64,000 bases of DNA from Sindora glabra (lineage: Eukaryota > Streptophyta > Magnoliopsida > Fabales > Fabaceae). The position numbers were made by a program, and so were the translations under genes. The DNA lies in contig CM035227.1 of the NCBI GenBank assembly GCA_020226215.1, forward strand, positions 7,681,343 to 7,745,342, given 5' to 3'. This document shows, one piece after another, positions 1 through 12,837 of this stretch. The notes beneath the pieces were generated by a model. That model had not been told where the DNA came from. It worked only from the letters and a program-made list of their open reading frames with translations, and searched no databases. Each line of letters begins with the position of its first letter. Position 1 is the first letter of the stretch.

Positions 1-281
1 AAGCTTTCCTACAAAGCACACAAAATAAAGTCAATCCTTTATATGGAAAAAATTAGGCCCCATATACAAATTAAAAAACAAAGGTCACAATATATTAATG
101 ATTAAATGCACATTGTGAGCAACATCGATAATTTCAAGAAACTCAACTAAAACCATTATTTTCCTAGTATTAAATCAATAACATTATAACATTGAAACCA
201 TTCTCATATGTGTTTTCAACATGCTAACTTTGAGTAGTTGTCAAGGTTTTTTCACATCATTTCATTGTTTGTTCTCTTTCA

Positions 282-1392
282 GGTGCTATTTGGTTATAAA
301 AAAAGAAGAGGGAAAGAAATTAAGAAAGAGAAATTAAGGTAAAAAATAAAGAATTCTTCTATTTAGATGCAAGGAGAAATTAAAAGGGAAAGAAAATGGA
401 GTAAAAAAAATTACGGGTCCCACAAAAAAATTCATCTCTCCTTAGATAAGAAGAAAATGGGGGAAAATAACTTATTTTTGTTGCTTTTCCATGTATGCCC
501 ATTGGAATAGAGAGAAAACATAGACATCAAACATAGATAACCATTAAACTGCTGTCGTCAGTTTCAACATCACACAAGAATGTTTTCAGCTTCCTTCTTT
601 CCATTATCTACAAATTATCGTTGTTGTTTTCTACTATCTTGACCACAATTTTTACTACTGTTGGATTCTTACCATTTGGATAAAAAAACACTTCACAGTT
701 GAGATATATGCCACACGCTAAAGGTTGTAGCTTGTTGATGTTGGTGACATGAATTTGTTATTGAGAAAATCGGCGACGCATGGACCAATACTGCAAATGC
801 CTAACACAAGAAAGATTTGACAACAAGTCTTGATCACTATCCAACTGGGTCACTCAAATCCAACCTAGATATTGTTTACGACTTGATTAAGATGGGGACT
901 CGACCTATTTTGTCCCTAAAAAATTTACTTTACAAAGCACTTTTAACAATTCCAAATATTTATATTTAATTATAAAGTTTTTAAATAAATTTATTTAAAT
1001 ATTATTTTGTATATTATTTTGAAACTTGTCTTATATTAATTTTTACTCCAGATTCAGGATGATAGATTAAATTCTTATTTAATATGTTTTTTGTGCAATA
1101 GAATAACTTATTTATAATAAATTTAATAATAAAATAAATTATTTAATAAATTTAATGAATTGATGTATAAATATTTTTATATTTTATGAAATGAGAGCAT
1201 TATAGTTATTTTATTCTGTTAATTTTTTTTTACTAATTGTTCTTCATCCAAATGAAAGAAAACAACTTCTCTCCTATTTTCTCTTCAATCAAACATAAAG
1301 AAAAAAGTATTTTGTTCTCTCTTTCCTTTTTTTTCCCATTTCTTTCTGTATCATTTTTTCCTCCTCCAATTTCTTGTCCAACCAAACAAACC
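282..1392. mobile_element. Tourist/Harbinger-type MITE (about 1.1 kb)
   Basis: The ends form a short degenerate terminal inverted repeat. The left end begins GGTGCTATTTGGTT and the reverse complement of the right end begins GGTTTGTTTGGTT. The flanking trinucleotides are TCA (279-281) and TAA (1393-1395), which fits a decayed 3-bp target duplication of the TTA/TAA type used by Harbinger elements. There is no coding capacity. The purine-rich left subterminal 300 bases and the right subterminal 250 bases match the corresponding parts of the 6.4 kb element at 9051-15463. Examples are the 'gggtccc acaaaaaaa' segment near 415 and the 'taaatatttttatatttta' segment near 1170. It therefore looks like an internal-deletion derivative of that family. 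The family assignment is solid; the exact boundaries are less certain. Confidence 0.7.
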
Positions 1393-2364
1393 TAAATGTA
1401 TGTTTATTTATACTTCATAGTAGAGCATTAACAAAGAACTTTATATGCATTCTTTTTATAAGGTGATTGCCTATCATAGAATCATTTCATGGACCCTAAT
1501 TTAATAATAGAAAGCTATTATGCAAAAAGTTGTGTGCAAAAGAAAGGCCTATGTGTGTAACTCTCTTCTAGAACATGTGAGCATTTTAAAGAGAAGCCTC
1601 AACAATTTCCACTATTAAAATATGGGAGTGGGCACTCCCAGTCCATTACTAATTTTAGTTGAATTTAAAATTAATAATTAATTAGAATATGAAACATGAT
1701 AATATATTATAAATTATTGTTCCCATGGCCATATTATTATGAAAAAATAAAATTAGGGTTTTTCCATGGTATTTTTCCATAAAAAACTTTAAAAAGTAAA
1801 ATTACATATAATAAAAATCAATATAAATAAATAAATAAAATAACATTAAAATCTTTACATATAAGTCATGATCTACAAGGATTTCTTCAAGGTCTATGAG
1901 CTACTCTTTCAACTTATGTGATGTTACTTTTCTCCATCAACAAAAGGTCTTTCTCAATTGCTCTTCCAAATTAACAAGGACCTCTTAATTGCTGCTCTAT
2001 ATTAACATGCACTGTTAGATGTGAAAATAAATCAAGCCACCTATTAAAGTTCTACAGCATAGTCTATTTTTTATCTAATTTAGCCTAATCTATTTATCTA
2101 TGTAAACTAGATCAATGTTAATAAATAAGCCTATTTAAATACATAAATTTATTTTTTGTAAACTTGGCTCATAAGTATATCGAGATAATCTATTTAATAA
2201 TTAACATATTTATGAATAATATATTATAACATGATGCATAATATATAAATTTATAAAATATACATGTATATATATTAACATAATTTTGGATTTAAATTTA
2301 ATCCATTGTTATTAGTCAATATTACAGAAAAATTGATTAATATCAAGTATTTAGAGGATTTCAC
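1393..2364. other. AT-rich spacer, no gene
   Basis: No coding region is supported. A block around 2040-2330 is built of short AT-rich phrases such as 'aataagcctatttaaat' and 'aacttggctcataag'. It resembles, partly in the opposite direction, the block at about 48600-49070. This suggests two old copies of one non-autonomous repeat, but I could not find its ends. Confidence 0.4.
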
Positions 2365-4318
2365 GTTGGAATATGACTAAAAAGGAGTAAAGTTTGAATG
2401 GTTTGATAAATGCAAAAGTAGTTTCCAACAATTGAAAACCTATTTGCTAACTGGTTTAATTATAGTTCTTCATTTGAGATCTGGTAGGTTTTTTATGTAT
2501 CATGATGCTTCTAAAATTGGCTTAGGTTGTGTATTGATGCAGAATGGAAAGGTAATAGCATATGCATCTTGATAGTTAAAGAAATACAAGTTAAACTATG
2601 TAATGCATGATTTCGAGATAGTTGCAATTATGTTTGCTTTGAAAATCTAGCTCCATTATTTGTATGGTGAATCTTATGAAATATACTCAAAATACATCTT
2701 CAATTAGAAAGATTTGAATTTAAGATAATGAAGATGGATAAAGTTAGTGAAAGATTATGACTATACTATTTATTACCATCTAGGAAAAGCGAATGTTGTG
2801 ATAGATGCTTTAAGTAAGAAGTTCTCAGGAACCTTAACTAATATTTAAGCTAATGATCAAGCAATAATCATTGATGTGGCAGTTCAATTTGTGTTAATAA
2901 AAAGAATCAAGGAATCATAAAAGAAATATCCTTAGTACCCAGTAATGAAAGAAGAAGCAATAATATATCAAAATACAAATTTAACAGTTAATGAACAAGC
3001 TATAATCCAATTTCAACAATGACGTTGGGTTTCTTCATATGAATGCAATAAGTTACTGCACCAAGCTTATAGCTCTTTATATACAATGCATCTATAGGTG
3101 CCTAAAATATATGATGATTTGTAACAAATCTTCTAATAAAGAGGACTAAAGCGTGATTTGCTTGAATTTGTGTTAAAATGTCCTTACTATCAATAAGTTA
3201 AAATCAAATGCTTTGCACTTACCTTTTCAAGTTCTTGAATGGAAGTAGGAAAATATAACCATAAATTTCCTTATTAGCTTTCAAAAAATTTAGAAAGGAT
3301 TCGATTCAATTTGAGTTATGATTGATAGACTAACTAAGATAGCTCACTTTCTTCTTGTTAAAACTAACATTTTTTACTACTTAATTATATCTTGACTGAA
3401 TAGTCCCTTTGTATGGAATCCTACTTGTTGTCATTTCTAATCACAATATTTAATCTAAACCTCACTTTTAGCAATCTTTCTAGCAAGCTCTTGAAACTCA
3501 ATTACATTTTAGTACTACTTTTCATCTTTAAATGGATCATCAATTTGAGCATACAATTTAGATTCTTAAAGATATAACGTATACATGTACCTTTAAATTT
3601 GAAGGTAGTTAGCAAATATATCTACCTTTGATTGAATTCATTTATAACAATAATTATCAATCTTCTATCAAGATGGCTTTATAAAAAGCTTTGCATGGTA
3701 GATGTTATAAGTGTCTAGTAGGATGTTTTAAACTAAAGGAAGTGAAACTCTTCAATTCTGATCTCATTTTTTATGCAATTGAGGAAGTAAAAATCATCTA
3801 ACATAGATTGAAAATTGCACAAGACCATTAAAGTTCATCTACAGATAAGAGAAAGAATGAATTAGAGTCTTAAGAAAGGGATTTCGTATTACTAAAAGCT
3901 TCTCTTATGAAAAGAGTGATGTAATTTAGTAGAAAAAAAGGAAATTTGCCATGTGATACATTAGTCCATATTCGATCACTCAACATGTTGGCCTTTGTTG
4001 CTTATTAACTTGATTTGCTAGATGATTTGCATCTTATTCATCCAATATTTCACATTTCAATGATGCATTAGTATTTACTTGATATTTCCTATGTCATTTA
4101 GTATGAATCACTTCAATTACATCTAAAACTCTCATTTGTAGAATAACCAATCAAAATTCTAGACTACTAAATTTATAAGTTAAGATTTAAAATGATTCTA
4201 TTTATGAAAATTCGATAGGAAAAATATAGGGTAGAAGAAACTACTTGGAAATTAAAAGCTAAAATAAAGGAAAAGTATCCATACCTTTTTAGTAAACCTA
4301 AAGCTTAAATTACTTCCT
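2365..4318 (+). pseudogene. Ty3/gypsy pol remnant (RT end, RNase H, integrase, chromodomain-like tail)
   Basis: Frames from about 2370 read as the end of a reverse transcriptase (KFEWFDKCKSSFQQLKTYL), then RNase H with YHDASKIGLGCVLMQ and VIAYAS. Next comes the typical tail DYDYTIYYHLGKANVV.DALSKK near 2755-2820. From about 3050 an integrase follows (HQAYSSLYTMH; a degraded zinc-binding region; VMIDRLTKIAHFLLVKTN near 3310-3370). The last part, 4030-4310, resembles a chromodomain-type C terminus (VEETTWKLKAKIKEKYPYLF). Many stops and frameshifts break every domain, so the element is dead. The gag, protease and 5' LTR are not in view. The integrase plus terminal chromodomain arrangement places it in the chromovirus-like Ty3/gypsy group; the clade is inference. 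Confidence 0.85.
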
Positions 4319-4360
4319 TTTTTGTAGTCAATATTTTAATAATTTAAGGATAAATTTTTT

Positions 4361-4700
4361 AAAAGGAAAAATTGTTACACCCTTAAATTTATAAAATTTT
4401 ATTTGAATTTTTAAAATAGTAACCCAATAAATATACTAATAATGAGAAAAATTGTGAAAAAGCTTAGAATAGATAATTAATTATAAAAAATTAACTTTTG
4501 GAAAAAAAATATAATTAAATTAGTTTTGGGTATATGTAAAATTAGAATTGAAATAGGATGTGAGTAGAAAATATAAAATGCTTTTTTCAAATTTGCCCTT
4601 GACAAATCATCACAATTACCTTCTTACCATTAGTAACTTTAAAAGTGGCAAAGCCACTTTCCTCTTTCATTTTCTAATTCCTTTGCACTAACAACTTTCC
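4361..4700 (+). mobile_element. Start of probable 3' LTR of the Ty3/gypsy element, with polypurine tract
   Basis: Shortly after the integrase tail lies a purine run, aaaaggaaaaat (4361-4372), directly followed by TGTTACACCC at 4373. This is the usual layout of a polypurine tract followed by an LTR beginning with TG in this retrotransposon group. I could not locate the 3' end of the LTR, so the end coordinate given is only the part I can argue for. The sequence continues AT-rich beyond it. Confidence 0.55.
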
Positions 4701-7700
4701 TCTTTCTATCTTAATTGTTTATCAATTTTGTTACTAAGATTTTGGCAAGATCAAGTAAAAGGAAGATAAGCAATTCTTAGATATGTCTTCTCCATCCAAG
4801 TGCTTTCCATTTAATTAGGAAAAAATTTATAGAAAATTTGTTGGGATTTAGTTATAGAATGAAAAATTGGGAAATATTATATGGTAACTTGATTTTTAAT
4901 GTAATAAGACACAAAACTCCTACAAGTTCAATTCATCTTCATCTTCTTCTTGGATTAAGATAAATAGATAATCTATGTATTTTTAAAACTTTTAAATATG
5001 TAGATTTAAAATTTAGAAAATTGAAAAATATAAATGTGGTTAGTAATTGAGCTAAATTTATCAATGAATTGTGTTACTTTGAGTCAAGTAAATTGTGGAA
5101 TATAATGTATAGAGTAACATTTAAATCATTAGTGAATTGCATGTTAAGTGTTTGAAAAGGTTGCTAGGTTTTTTGTATTTTCTCAAACATTTTATAAAAA
5201 TTTCAAGAGGGTACTCGAGTACTGCCTTATAAGAGGTACAAACAAGGCAATAGTTGAATATCATAATCAAGTACTTAAGACTTATTACTTATTACCTTTA
5301 AGTATTCAAGTCTTACACTCAAATACTTTATTACCTGTTCGCCAAATATTCAAATAAATGAATAAGGTAAGTCTAGAAACTATAATTATAGATATATGTT
5401 GAAATTAATTAAATTACAAATAAGGTATAAGTTATGATTCTTGATTGATTTTGTTATGATTTATTTCAAATGGATTTATAATAAGATTGGGGATAGTTGA
5501 AATGCGATATTGAAACCATGAATTGAATTAAATGCATTAGATCTGGATGTTATGATTATGGTTAATGAATAACAAGAAAGATAAGGTTGGAATTATGACT
5601 ATTATCTCGATAGTTACAAGGTGGAATCCTTACTATTGTTTGAATATTGTATACTCTATTTAATAATTGGTATTGTAATTATGTTGTACATTGCCTAATA
5701 ATTAAAAATATGTATGTATATAAGTAAATTATCTATTTATTAGAATTTTAAATATCAATATTTTTCCCTTAAATGTTTTAATGTGATTAGGATGAAACTT
5801 TCTCTAATCACCATCAACAATCTAAGAATAATGTTATAATATATGCAACCATATAGAAGTTAAGAAAGTAGAATAGATGTTTAATGGGCTCTTTTAGAAA
5901 AACTTGCAAATATTAAATACATGTTATCTAAACTCTAATGTAAATATTATTTTGATAAGTAAAAGTGTACTATTTTTTAATTAAATAAACTATTAGTTAC
6001 AAACATTTTAGTTATTATTATGTGATAATAGCATAATATGATTAGCAAAGCTAGTGGTTATCAATAACAAGAACCACATTGGTTATAATTAAACAAGTTG
6101 TGATAATATTTTGCATAATCAATGAAAATGATACTAATCTAATATTGTTTCCATTTGTTATAGGTCATAAAGTCTTCACTAAACCTAAATTAAGCAAGAT
6201 GATCAATATTTCAATATGATGTTCTAGAAATTGGGCATCTAAGAACTACCTTCGAATGATAAGCTATAACTTTAACATGAAGAAAAGCACATTAAAGAAT
6301 ATAAAAGGATAATGAAAATTATTAACATATGGTTTAGGATTTTCATCGTTTGTTAGAAATATTGAATTTAATTTTTTATTTATATATAGGTTTCATTATT
6401 TTATATTATAATTTTCATGTTATATGACTAAATAATTAATATTCAATATTATGAAATTTAATTTTAAAAATTTGTTATCACAACCTTCTTAGGCGGTGAT
6501 CGATGTAAAACTTGATAACTTAGTTTTTACTAGCATGATTTAACCTTAACACTTGGCATTATCACATTCATTACATGTAACGTAAAATAACTTACATATT
6601 AATTCAAAATATTTGCATGATATTATGCATATCACAAATTTCCAAGGAAGAGGAGTTAAACTTGCTTAAATACCTTAATGAATTGGGGTTAAGCAAGTGT
6701 AACTAGCCTTAAACATACAAGTACTCCTATAATTCCTAATCCAAATTCACACTACGTGACCCAAAAGAGTACCTTTATCTTATAAACAAAATATTTATTT
6801 TTGGTTGCCTTGTACAAGATGTGAATAAGGAATTTATTCCTATGGTGTTGGTGGTGGAGGAGCATTTGTTATAGTATTTGAACAAAATTAAATAAATAAA
6901 AGAGTGAGTTTAAAATTTAATAAGTAAATAATCTACTTAATAATATAAATGAAAGAATATCCATAGTATCCTTTTATTTAGATCATTCCTCACATAAAAG
7001 TATATTTATATACAATAATGTAAATGACAATAAAACCTAATTAAATAAATAATAATGTATAAATAAAGTAGGAAAATATTTAAGTCTTTTTATGACTCTT
7101 AATTAATCTTATCCTTTCAAGGTCTACCTTAACTCTATACAAATAATTTTTGGATCTGGTTTATATCACATTTCACATATATCATTTTCCTTTCACATTT
7201 TACATCACAATCATGCATGTTTCATTTCAGGACTTTAGCATTAATTATTAAAAATAATTGCATATAGAAGCTAATTCCATAAATATATAGACCATATATC
7301 ATTACAATACCTACAAATTCGATTCAATATGTAAAAAATAGAAATAACAAGGTAATAATCAACTATAGAGGTCCAAAAGCAAAATTTAATTCTTATAGTA
7401 TACAATGTGTAACTTAAAAGCAACTTTGAAGGTCATAATCGACTATAGGCATCCAAAAAACACCTTTTTATGGGATAGTCAATCATATAGTCAAATATGT
7501 GCAACACAAGAGCAACTTTCAGGATTCTAGTTAACTATCAACTTGAATTCTACAAATTTTCTACATTTTTATTATTTTATTTAGCCATTTTTCTTCAAGA
7601 ATTCAACTTAAATCATCCCACACTTAATTTAATCATCAAATCAAACATAAATACAAGTTTTCTAGCTTTTTCTAACAAGAAGGAATGTTACAAGTAACTT

Positions 7701-9047
7701 TCATACAACTTAATCATAACAAATTCAAATACTTATCAATTAAACCTCTGACAAGTTCAAAATCAATTCAAATTTTAAAAAAATAAGTAAATTAAGTAGA
7801 TTACCTAAGTATGAAGGAGATAAATAAAGGTTGTAATTGTAGATAATTTGCCCTAATCAAATCAAATTCAAAGAATTCAACTTAAATTCTTAAAATTCTT
7901 AATTTCTTCATTCAAAACCAAGATCCACAAATCAATAAACCAAAAGCCATAAATCAAAGGAAATTACCTTTATTTAGTTTAAATTTATTGATGTGTTACT
8001 TGGATTACCTTCCTTAATGTTGTTTAGATTAATTGAGATGGAGAAAAGAAAAAGTGGGGAAGATGAAATGCAAAGCATATGAGTTATTAATAGTTTAGTT
8101 TTAAAGTTATAAGAGGTTTAAGGACAATTTGATCAATAAGGTTTAGTCTAAAGACATTTTGGTGAAGTAATTTTTCTAAATCTCCTCGAAACACACTTAC
8201 TTAATCCTAATAACTTTTTAAACTTTATATAACTTAGCTCCTTTTGCCCTTACTCATTTATCTTAAATTTCACTACCAAACTTTATTATTTTTAATTAAG
8301 TCCTCATTTTAAAAATAATAATTAAATAATTACTTTTATATATAGAAATATTCTAATTATTTTTAATTTTAAAAAAGGCTTGATATTTGTCTACTAATTT
8401 TGTTATTGTTATGATTGAATTGTATTTATGCAATGATGTTTTTGGATGAGTTTCCTTGAAAAGAAATAAAAAATTGGCAATATTTTCTAGATTAGCAATA
8501 GAATTAGGGATGAAAGTTTGAAGAATGAAGCTAATAATTTTTTAGAATTTTCCAAATTTGTAATAAATGCAAATTAGCGATGAAATTTTTTTTACTAAAT
8601 TAAAAAAATAATAATAACCATTTTAGCGATAGAATAACCATCAATAAATTTTACGTGTTGCTAATTTCATTATTGTTCATTTCAGGTTATTATTGGCTCA
8701 GAAAGTTTGCACTGAATTTAATGACGAATGTCAAAGTTCCCTTACTAAATTTTTTAGTAACAATTTTTACATCACTAATTATTATTTATTTTCATAATGT
8801 TACTATTTAAGATTTGTTTACTTATATTTTAAAATATTTTAAAAATAAAATAATTATTATGTTATTTAACCTAACAATAAAATTTGAATAAATAATAATA
8901 TCTTTTAATAAAGTAAAATAATTTATCTTTATGCACCAAATAACTAAATGTAACTTTTCTTATGAGTTTTAATAATAAAAAACTAGTTTATTTTTTTAAA
9001 AAAAGCTTTGCATGAGAATTTTATTTTTTGATTGAATATACAGATAC
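4701..9047. other. AT-rich repeat-derived spacer without a gene
   Basis: Only short accidental reading frames occur here. Part is probably the rest of the Ty3/gypsy LTR that begins at 4373. The segment 7820-8330 reads like LTR-type sequence in the other orientation. At 8575-8780 are phrases such as 'tagcgatgaaatttttttt' and 'tttagcgatagaataacc', reminiscent of the 'GCGACGGAA' motifs of non-autonomous CACTA-like elements; this is suggestive only. Confidence 0.4.
7356..7522. repeat. Two-copy decayed tandem repeat of about 80 bp
   Basis: The segment beginning 'aatcaactatagaggtcca' near 7356 and the one beginning 'aatcgactataggcatcca' near 7436 share the same order of phrases. Both end in '...aaaagcaactttgaagg' or '...agagcaactttcagg'. 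Such short tandem blocks are common inside plant retrotransposon LTRs or 3' untranslated regions. Confidence 0.45.
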
Positions 9048-10943
9048 TTATCCCTTGTTTAGATGCAGAGAAAAGAGAAAGGAAATAAAAAAAGGAGGAG
9101 AAATTGGAGAAGAAATTTTAAAATTGTCCTATTTGGATACAAAAGAAATTAGGATGAAAAAAACATGTGGGTCCTACAGAAAAAAATTTCTTCCCCTAGC
9201 TAAAAAGAAAATAATAGGGAAGAATCCTATTTTTTCTTTTTTCTATGTATACCTAAGGATACATTTCATAGTCACTGTGCTTCACCACTCTTTTCCTAAC
9301 CTACCATCACTAGATTTTCTTTATCACATAAGTACATTTCTTCCTTTTATCCATATTGTCGTTGCTGTCTTTACTACAGAACATGCTGATTTAGAGCTAT
9401 TAGAGATCTTTCGTTGGAGCTACCACTGTGCTTTGTAGGCAAGATGTGTGCCACGTGCCTAAAGCCATAACTAGTCCATAATAGTTGTAACAATTTGCTG
9501 TTGGATGGCTATTTGACGGGTCTAGCAAGTGATGAGAGATATAGTACATAATTTGGTAGGTAACATATTATAGTAAAGCTTGGTGATGGGTCTAGCACTC
9601 TATCTAGTTGACTTGCACATAATTGACCTAGCTTCTGCATGTGACCTAGGTTAGATGGACACTCAACTTAAGACTTGTAATTTTTTGTGAAGTAGTTTTC
9701 ATTTTTTAATAATTAAAAAAACTTTTTTTCCATTTTTCAATTGCATGTTATAGAACCAAATTACCCTTCTAAAATTAATGAAACTTAATGCTATGATTCA
9801 GAGTAAACAACAAACTAAATAATAAGTTCTGTTAGGATTTAAATACAAATGCTATACCTTTCAACCTTGATAGTATGAGTAGACCATGAGCTGGATCAAA
9901 AAAATATAATTTAGTTCTTTCTAGTATGTGAAGCAAATACTAAAATCTACATTTCCTTAGATTTCCTTTACTAAAAGATTCAGCTTCAATTGGACTTTTT
10001 TACCAACTTTTTCTTGTAGGCTTATTTTTCCTTTATGGGTCATTTACATTCTTTCTATGAAATAACCGATGCCCTCTATATGAATTTCAATTTAATAACC
10101 GTTGATATTAAAATTTATATATTAAATATATATTTTTAATATATATCATATGATATAAATATTAGTTATATGAAAATTTTAAGTATACATAACATTTTTA
10201 AATAATATTTTTTATTTTATACAATATTAAAAGCTAATTGCTTTTGTTAACATTCTAGTAAAACTATTAAAAAAGGCCATTTTATTCATCATGCAAGATG
10301 TATGAGTTAGTGATATTGTGTTATTTGACACAAATCATTCCATCCAAAAGGTGTTATAGGAAATCAACAATAGAAAGATACATTCAAAGAGAAGAGCCAC
10401 GTGTATCTAAATTTACATTGGATCCAAATTCTCCCTTTTCAACCTAAAAGGTACGTTTAAGATTATTTTATGTTTTTTTTTACAAACTTATGGACCTTAA
10501 CTTTAATTATATGTGTTATCCAATTTTTTTTTGGTAATATCACTTTATTTCATGTGTTATCTTTAGATGTATTTTTGGATTTATGTTTGATTGTTGCTTT
10601 TACATTATTATACTATTTGATAATAGTATTAAAAAAATTCTATTAATATCTTAAGTAATAATTTTCTTTCATTGAAATTTTCAAATATTAGTTTTTAATT
10701 TTTTTTATAATTATTCTTCACTTTTATCAAAGATATATATCGATTGATATGATAACTATTATATTTACTTATTTAATAGTTATACATCAAAAGTATTTTA
10801 CAAGTAATCATGGAAGATAACATAGATGACATATATAAAGAGAAGTTAGAATTAACAAATTGATAAATGTTGATATAATAGAAGAATGGGACAAATAATA
10901 TCAAATGTATGTTATATAACTTATTTTCTATATTATTCATACA

Positions 10944-12290
10944 ATGCATTTATTACAATTACAAGCAAATATTGTGTATAAACCCATTGATGATGGAACT
11001 ATTAGAAAAGATCAAATGCAAAAAAAATTGTTGCAAAACCTATTAGAAGTTAATAAATGTCGTAATATGGTGCATATGAATCTTCATGCTTTCCTACGAT
11101 TATGTAAAAAATTAAAAGTAATAGGTAGAGTGAGATATTCTATATATTCTACACTTGAGGAAAAAGTTGCTAAATTCTTATACATTTTGGCATACAATGT
11201 AGAAAAATAGAACTATGTCTTTCTTCTTTCATCGATTAGGAGAGATAATTAGTTGTCATTTCCATAACATTTTATGAGCTATTATATTATTGAGGATGAG
11301 TATTTTATGCAAGCTTTTAGATCAAAGGTTCCTCCATAGATACTCAATAGTGGTAGATTTTATCCTTATTTTAATGTAACATAATAAATCATATGTGTTT
11401 AAATATTTAATTCATATGAATGAGTTTAATTGTCATAATATATAATCAAATTTTTAAAAAATTAAAAAATAAAATTATGTTAGAGCTCTAGATGAGATAC
11501 ATATGAGTCAAAGTAACTAAAAAAATGTCCTTCACTTTCAAGGAAAAAAAGATTATTTAATATAAAATATGTTGATAGTATGGTTTTTTAATATAAAATT
11601 CACTTATGTATTTTCTAGTTAGGAATGAACTACATCTAACTTTAGAGTTCTTAAGTCATATGTGTTTAAATACTTAATTCATATGAAAAAGTTTAATTGT
11701 CATAACATATAATCAAACTTTTAAAAAATTAAAAAATAAAATTGTGTTAGAGCTCTAGATGGGACACATACGAGTCAAAGTACCTAGAAAAAATGCCCTT
11801 CATTTTTAAGGAAGAAAAGATTATCTAACATAAAATGTGTTGATAGTATTTTTTTTTATATAAAGTTCACTTACATATTTTCTAGTTAGGTATATCTAAC
11901 TTTAGAGTTCTTAAGCATGTATTGAATAAGAGGAGGAATAGACTAAAAATTTCAAAAAGCTAAAATGTGATTCGTCATTAAAAAAAAAAGTAATTCATGT
12001 AAGGTCTTTTCATAATGATTATGTTTTATGACATATATTTGTATGATTCTTATATTTTCTAAATAAATTTTATCTAAAAAATGCAGGTTTTCCACTAAAC
12101 AATGGACTGCTCACACCATATGAAGGAATGCATTACTACCTAAAGAAATACATAACATATAGTCCACATAATGTGAGAGAAATATTTAACCATCGAGATG
12201 TTTCATTGAGAAATGTCATTGAAAGAATATTCGGGGTCCTAAAAAAGAGATTTCCAATAGTAATGGCACAAAATCATATTTTTTTAGAAT
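10944..12290 (+). pseudogene. Harbinger transposase (DDE_Tnp_4 / ALP1-like), broken
   Basis: The first exon-like part (10944-11210) contains the conserved N-terminal block: CRNMVHMNLHAFLRLCKKLK, then EEKVAKFLYILAYNVEK. After a frameshift near 11205 it continues as NRTMSFFFHRLGE and later GRFYPYFN, stopping at a plausible GT donor near 11374. The exon carrying the first catalytic aspartate (ALDGTH near 11755-11772) is present twice. The last part (about 12087-12270) begins after an AG and reads GFPLNNGLLTPYEGMHYYLKK, then HRDVSLRNVIERIFGVLKKR, the standard C-terminal block of plant PIF transposases. Stops and shifts inside the middle exons and the lack of an intact frame make it inactive. Family assignment is firm; exon borders are inferred. 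Confidence 0.85.
11390..11915 (+). repeat. Tandem duplication (period about 267 bp) of a transposase exon and its intron edge
   Basis: Copy 1 (11390-11656) and copy 2 (11657-11915) begin with 'catatgtgtttaaata' and share long identical stretches, including 'ttaattcatatga', 'gagctctagatg' and 'ctaactttagagttcttaag'. Both contain the DDE exon. Copy 2 still encodes ALDGTH, while copy 1 has changed to ALDEIH. The differences scattered along the copies show that the duplication is not recent. Confidence 0.8.
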
Positions 12291-12837
12291 CATAATAAAT
12301 ATTACTATTATTTATTGTATATGGTATAACTTTTTTATGGATATTGATCCTACATAGCAGTTAATTGATAAAGTGGAGGGTGGGTTGCTAAATAATAACA
12401 CAGAAGATTGTAGGACTGTGAAGCATGAAATACTGAGGAAAACTATAGAGAAGAATTCATTTTGAATGAAAATATAGCAGCTCATATGTGGAATGACTAT
12501 CAAAAGAGCTTTTCATAAATTTTGTTTATGTATTTGATAAGATTATGTACATTATTATGTGATGCTTATGATCTTTATGCCATAAATGGGATTGTGAACT
12601 ATATTTTATGTTCGTCATGTAAGAGTTGAGTGATTTGCGAATGCTACACTTTTGTGGTTATTGTATAAGATTTTAAATTAATAGAATGTCTCAATTTTAT
12701 TGAAATTTTTTATCACATTTATGCATGTAAATTGTTTGTGAATTGAAACATACTATCATGTATCTTAGTGTTTTTTATGTACAATTTGTACTATTTCATA
12801 TTACTTGGTTATATAATACTTTGTAAATTAAAGTATG

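Noticed and set aside
9028..9438. 136-residue open frame at the left end of the Harbinger element
   Set aside because: It lies in the purine-rich terminal region shared with the non-coding MITE at 282-1392, so it is a by-product of composition.
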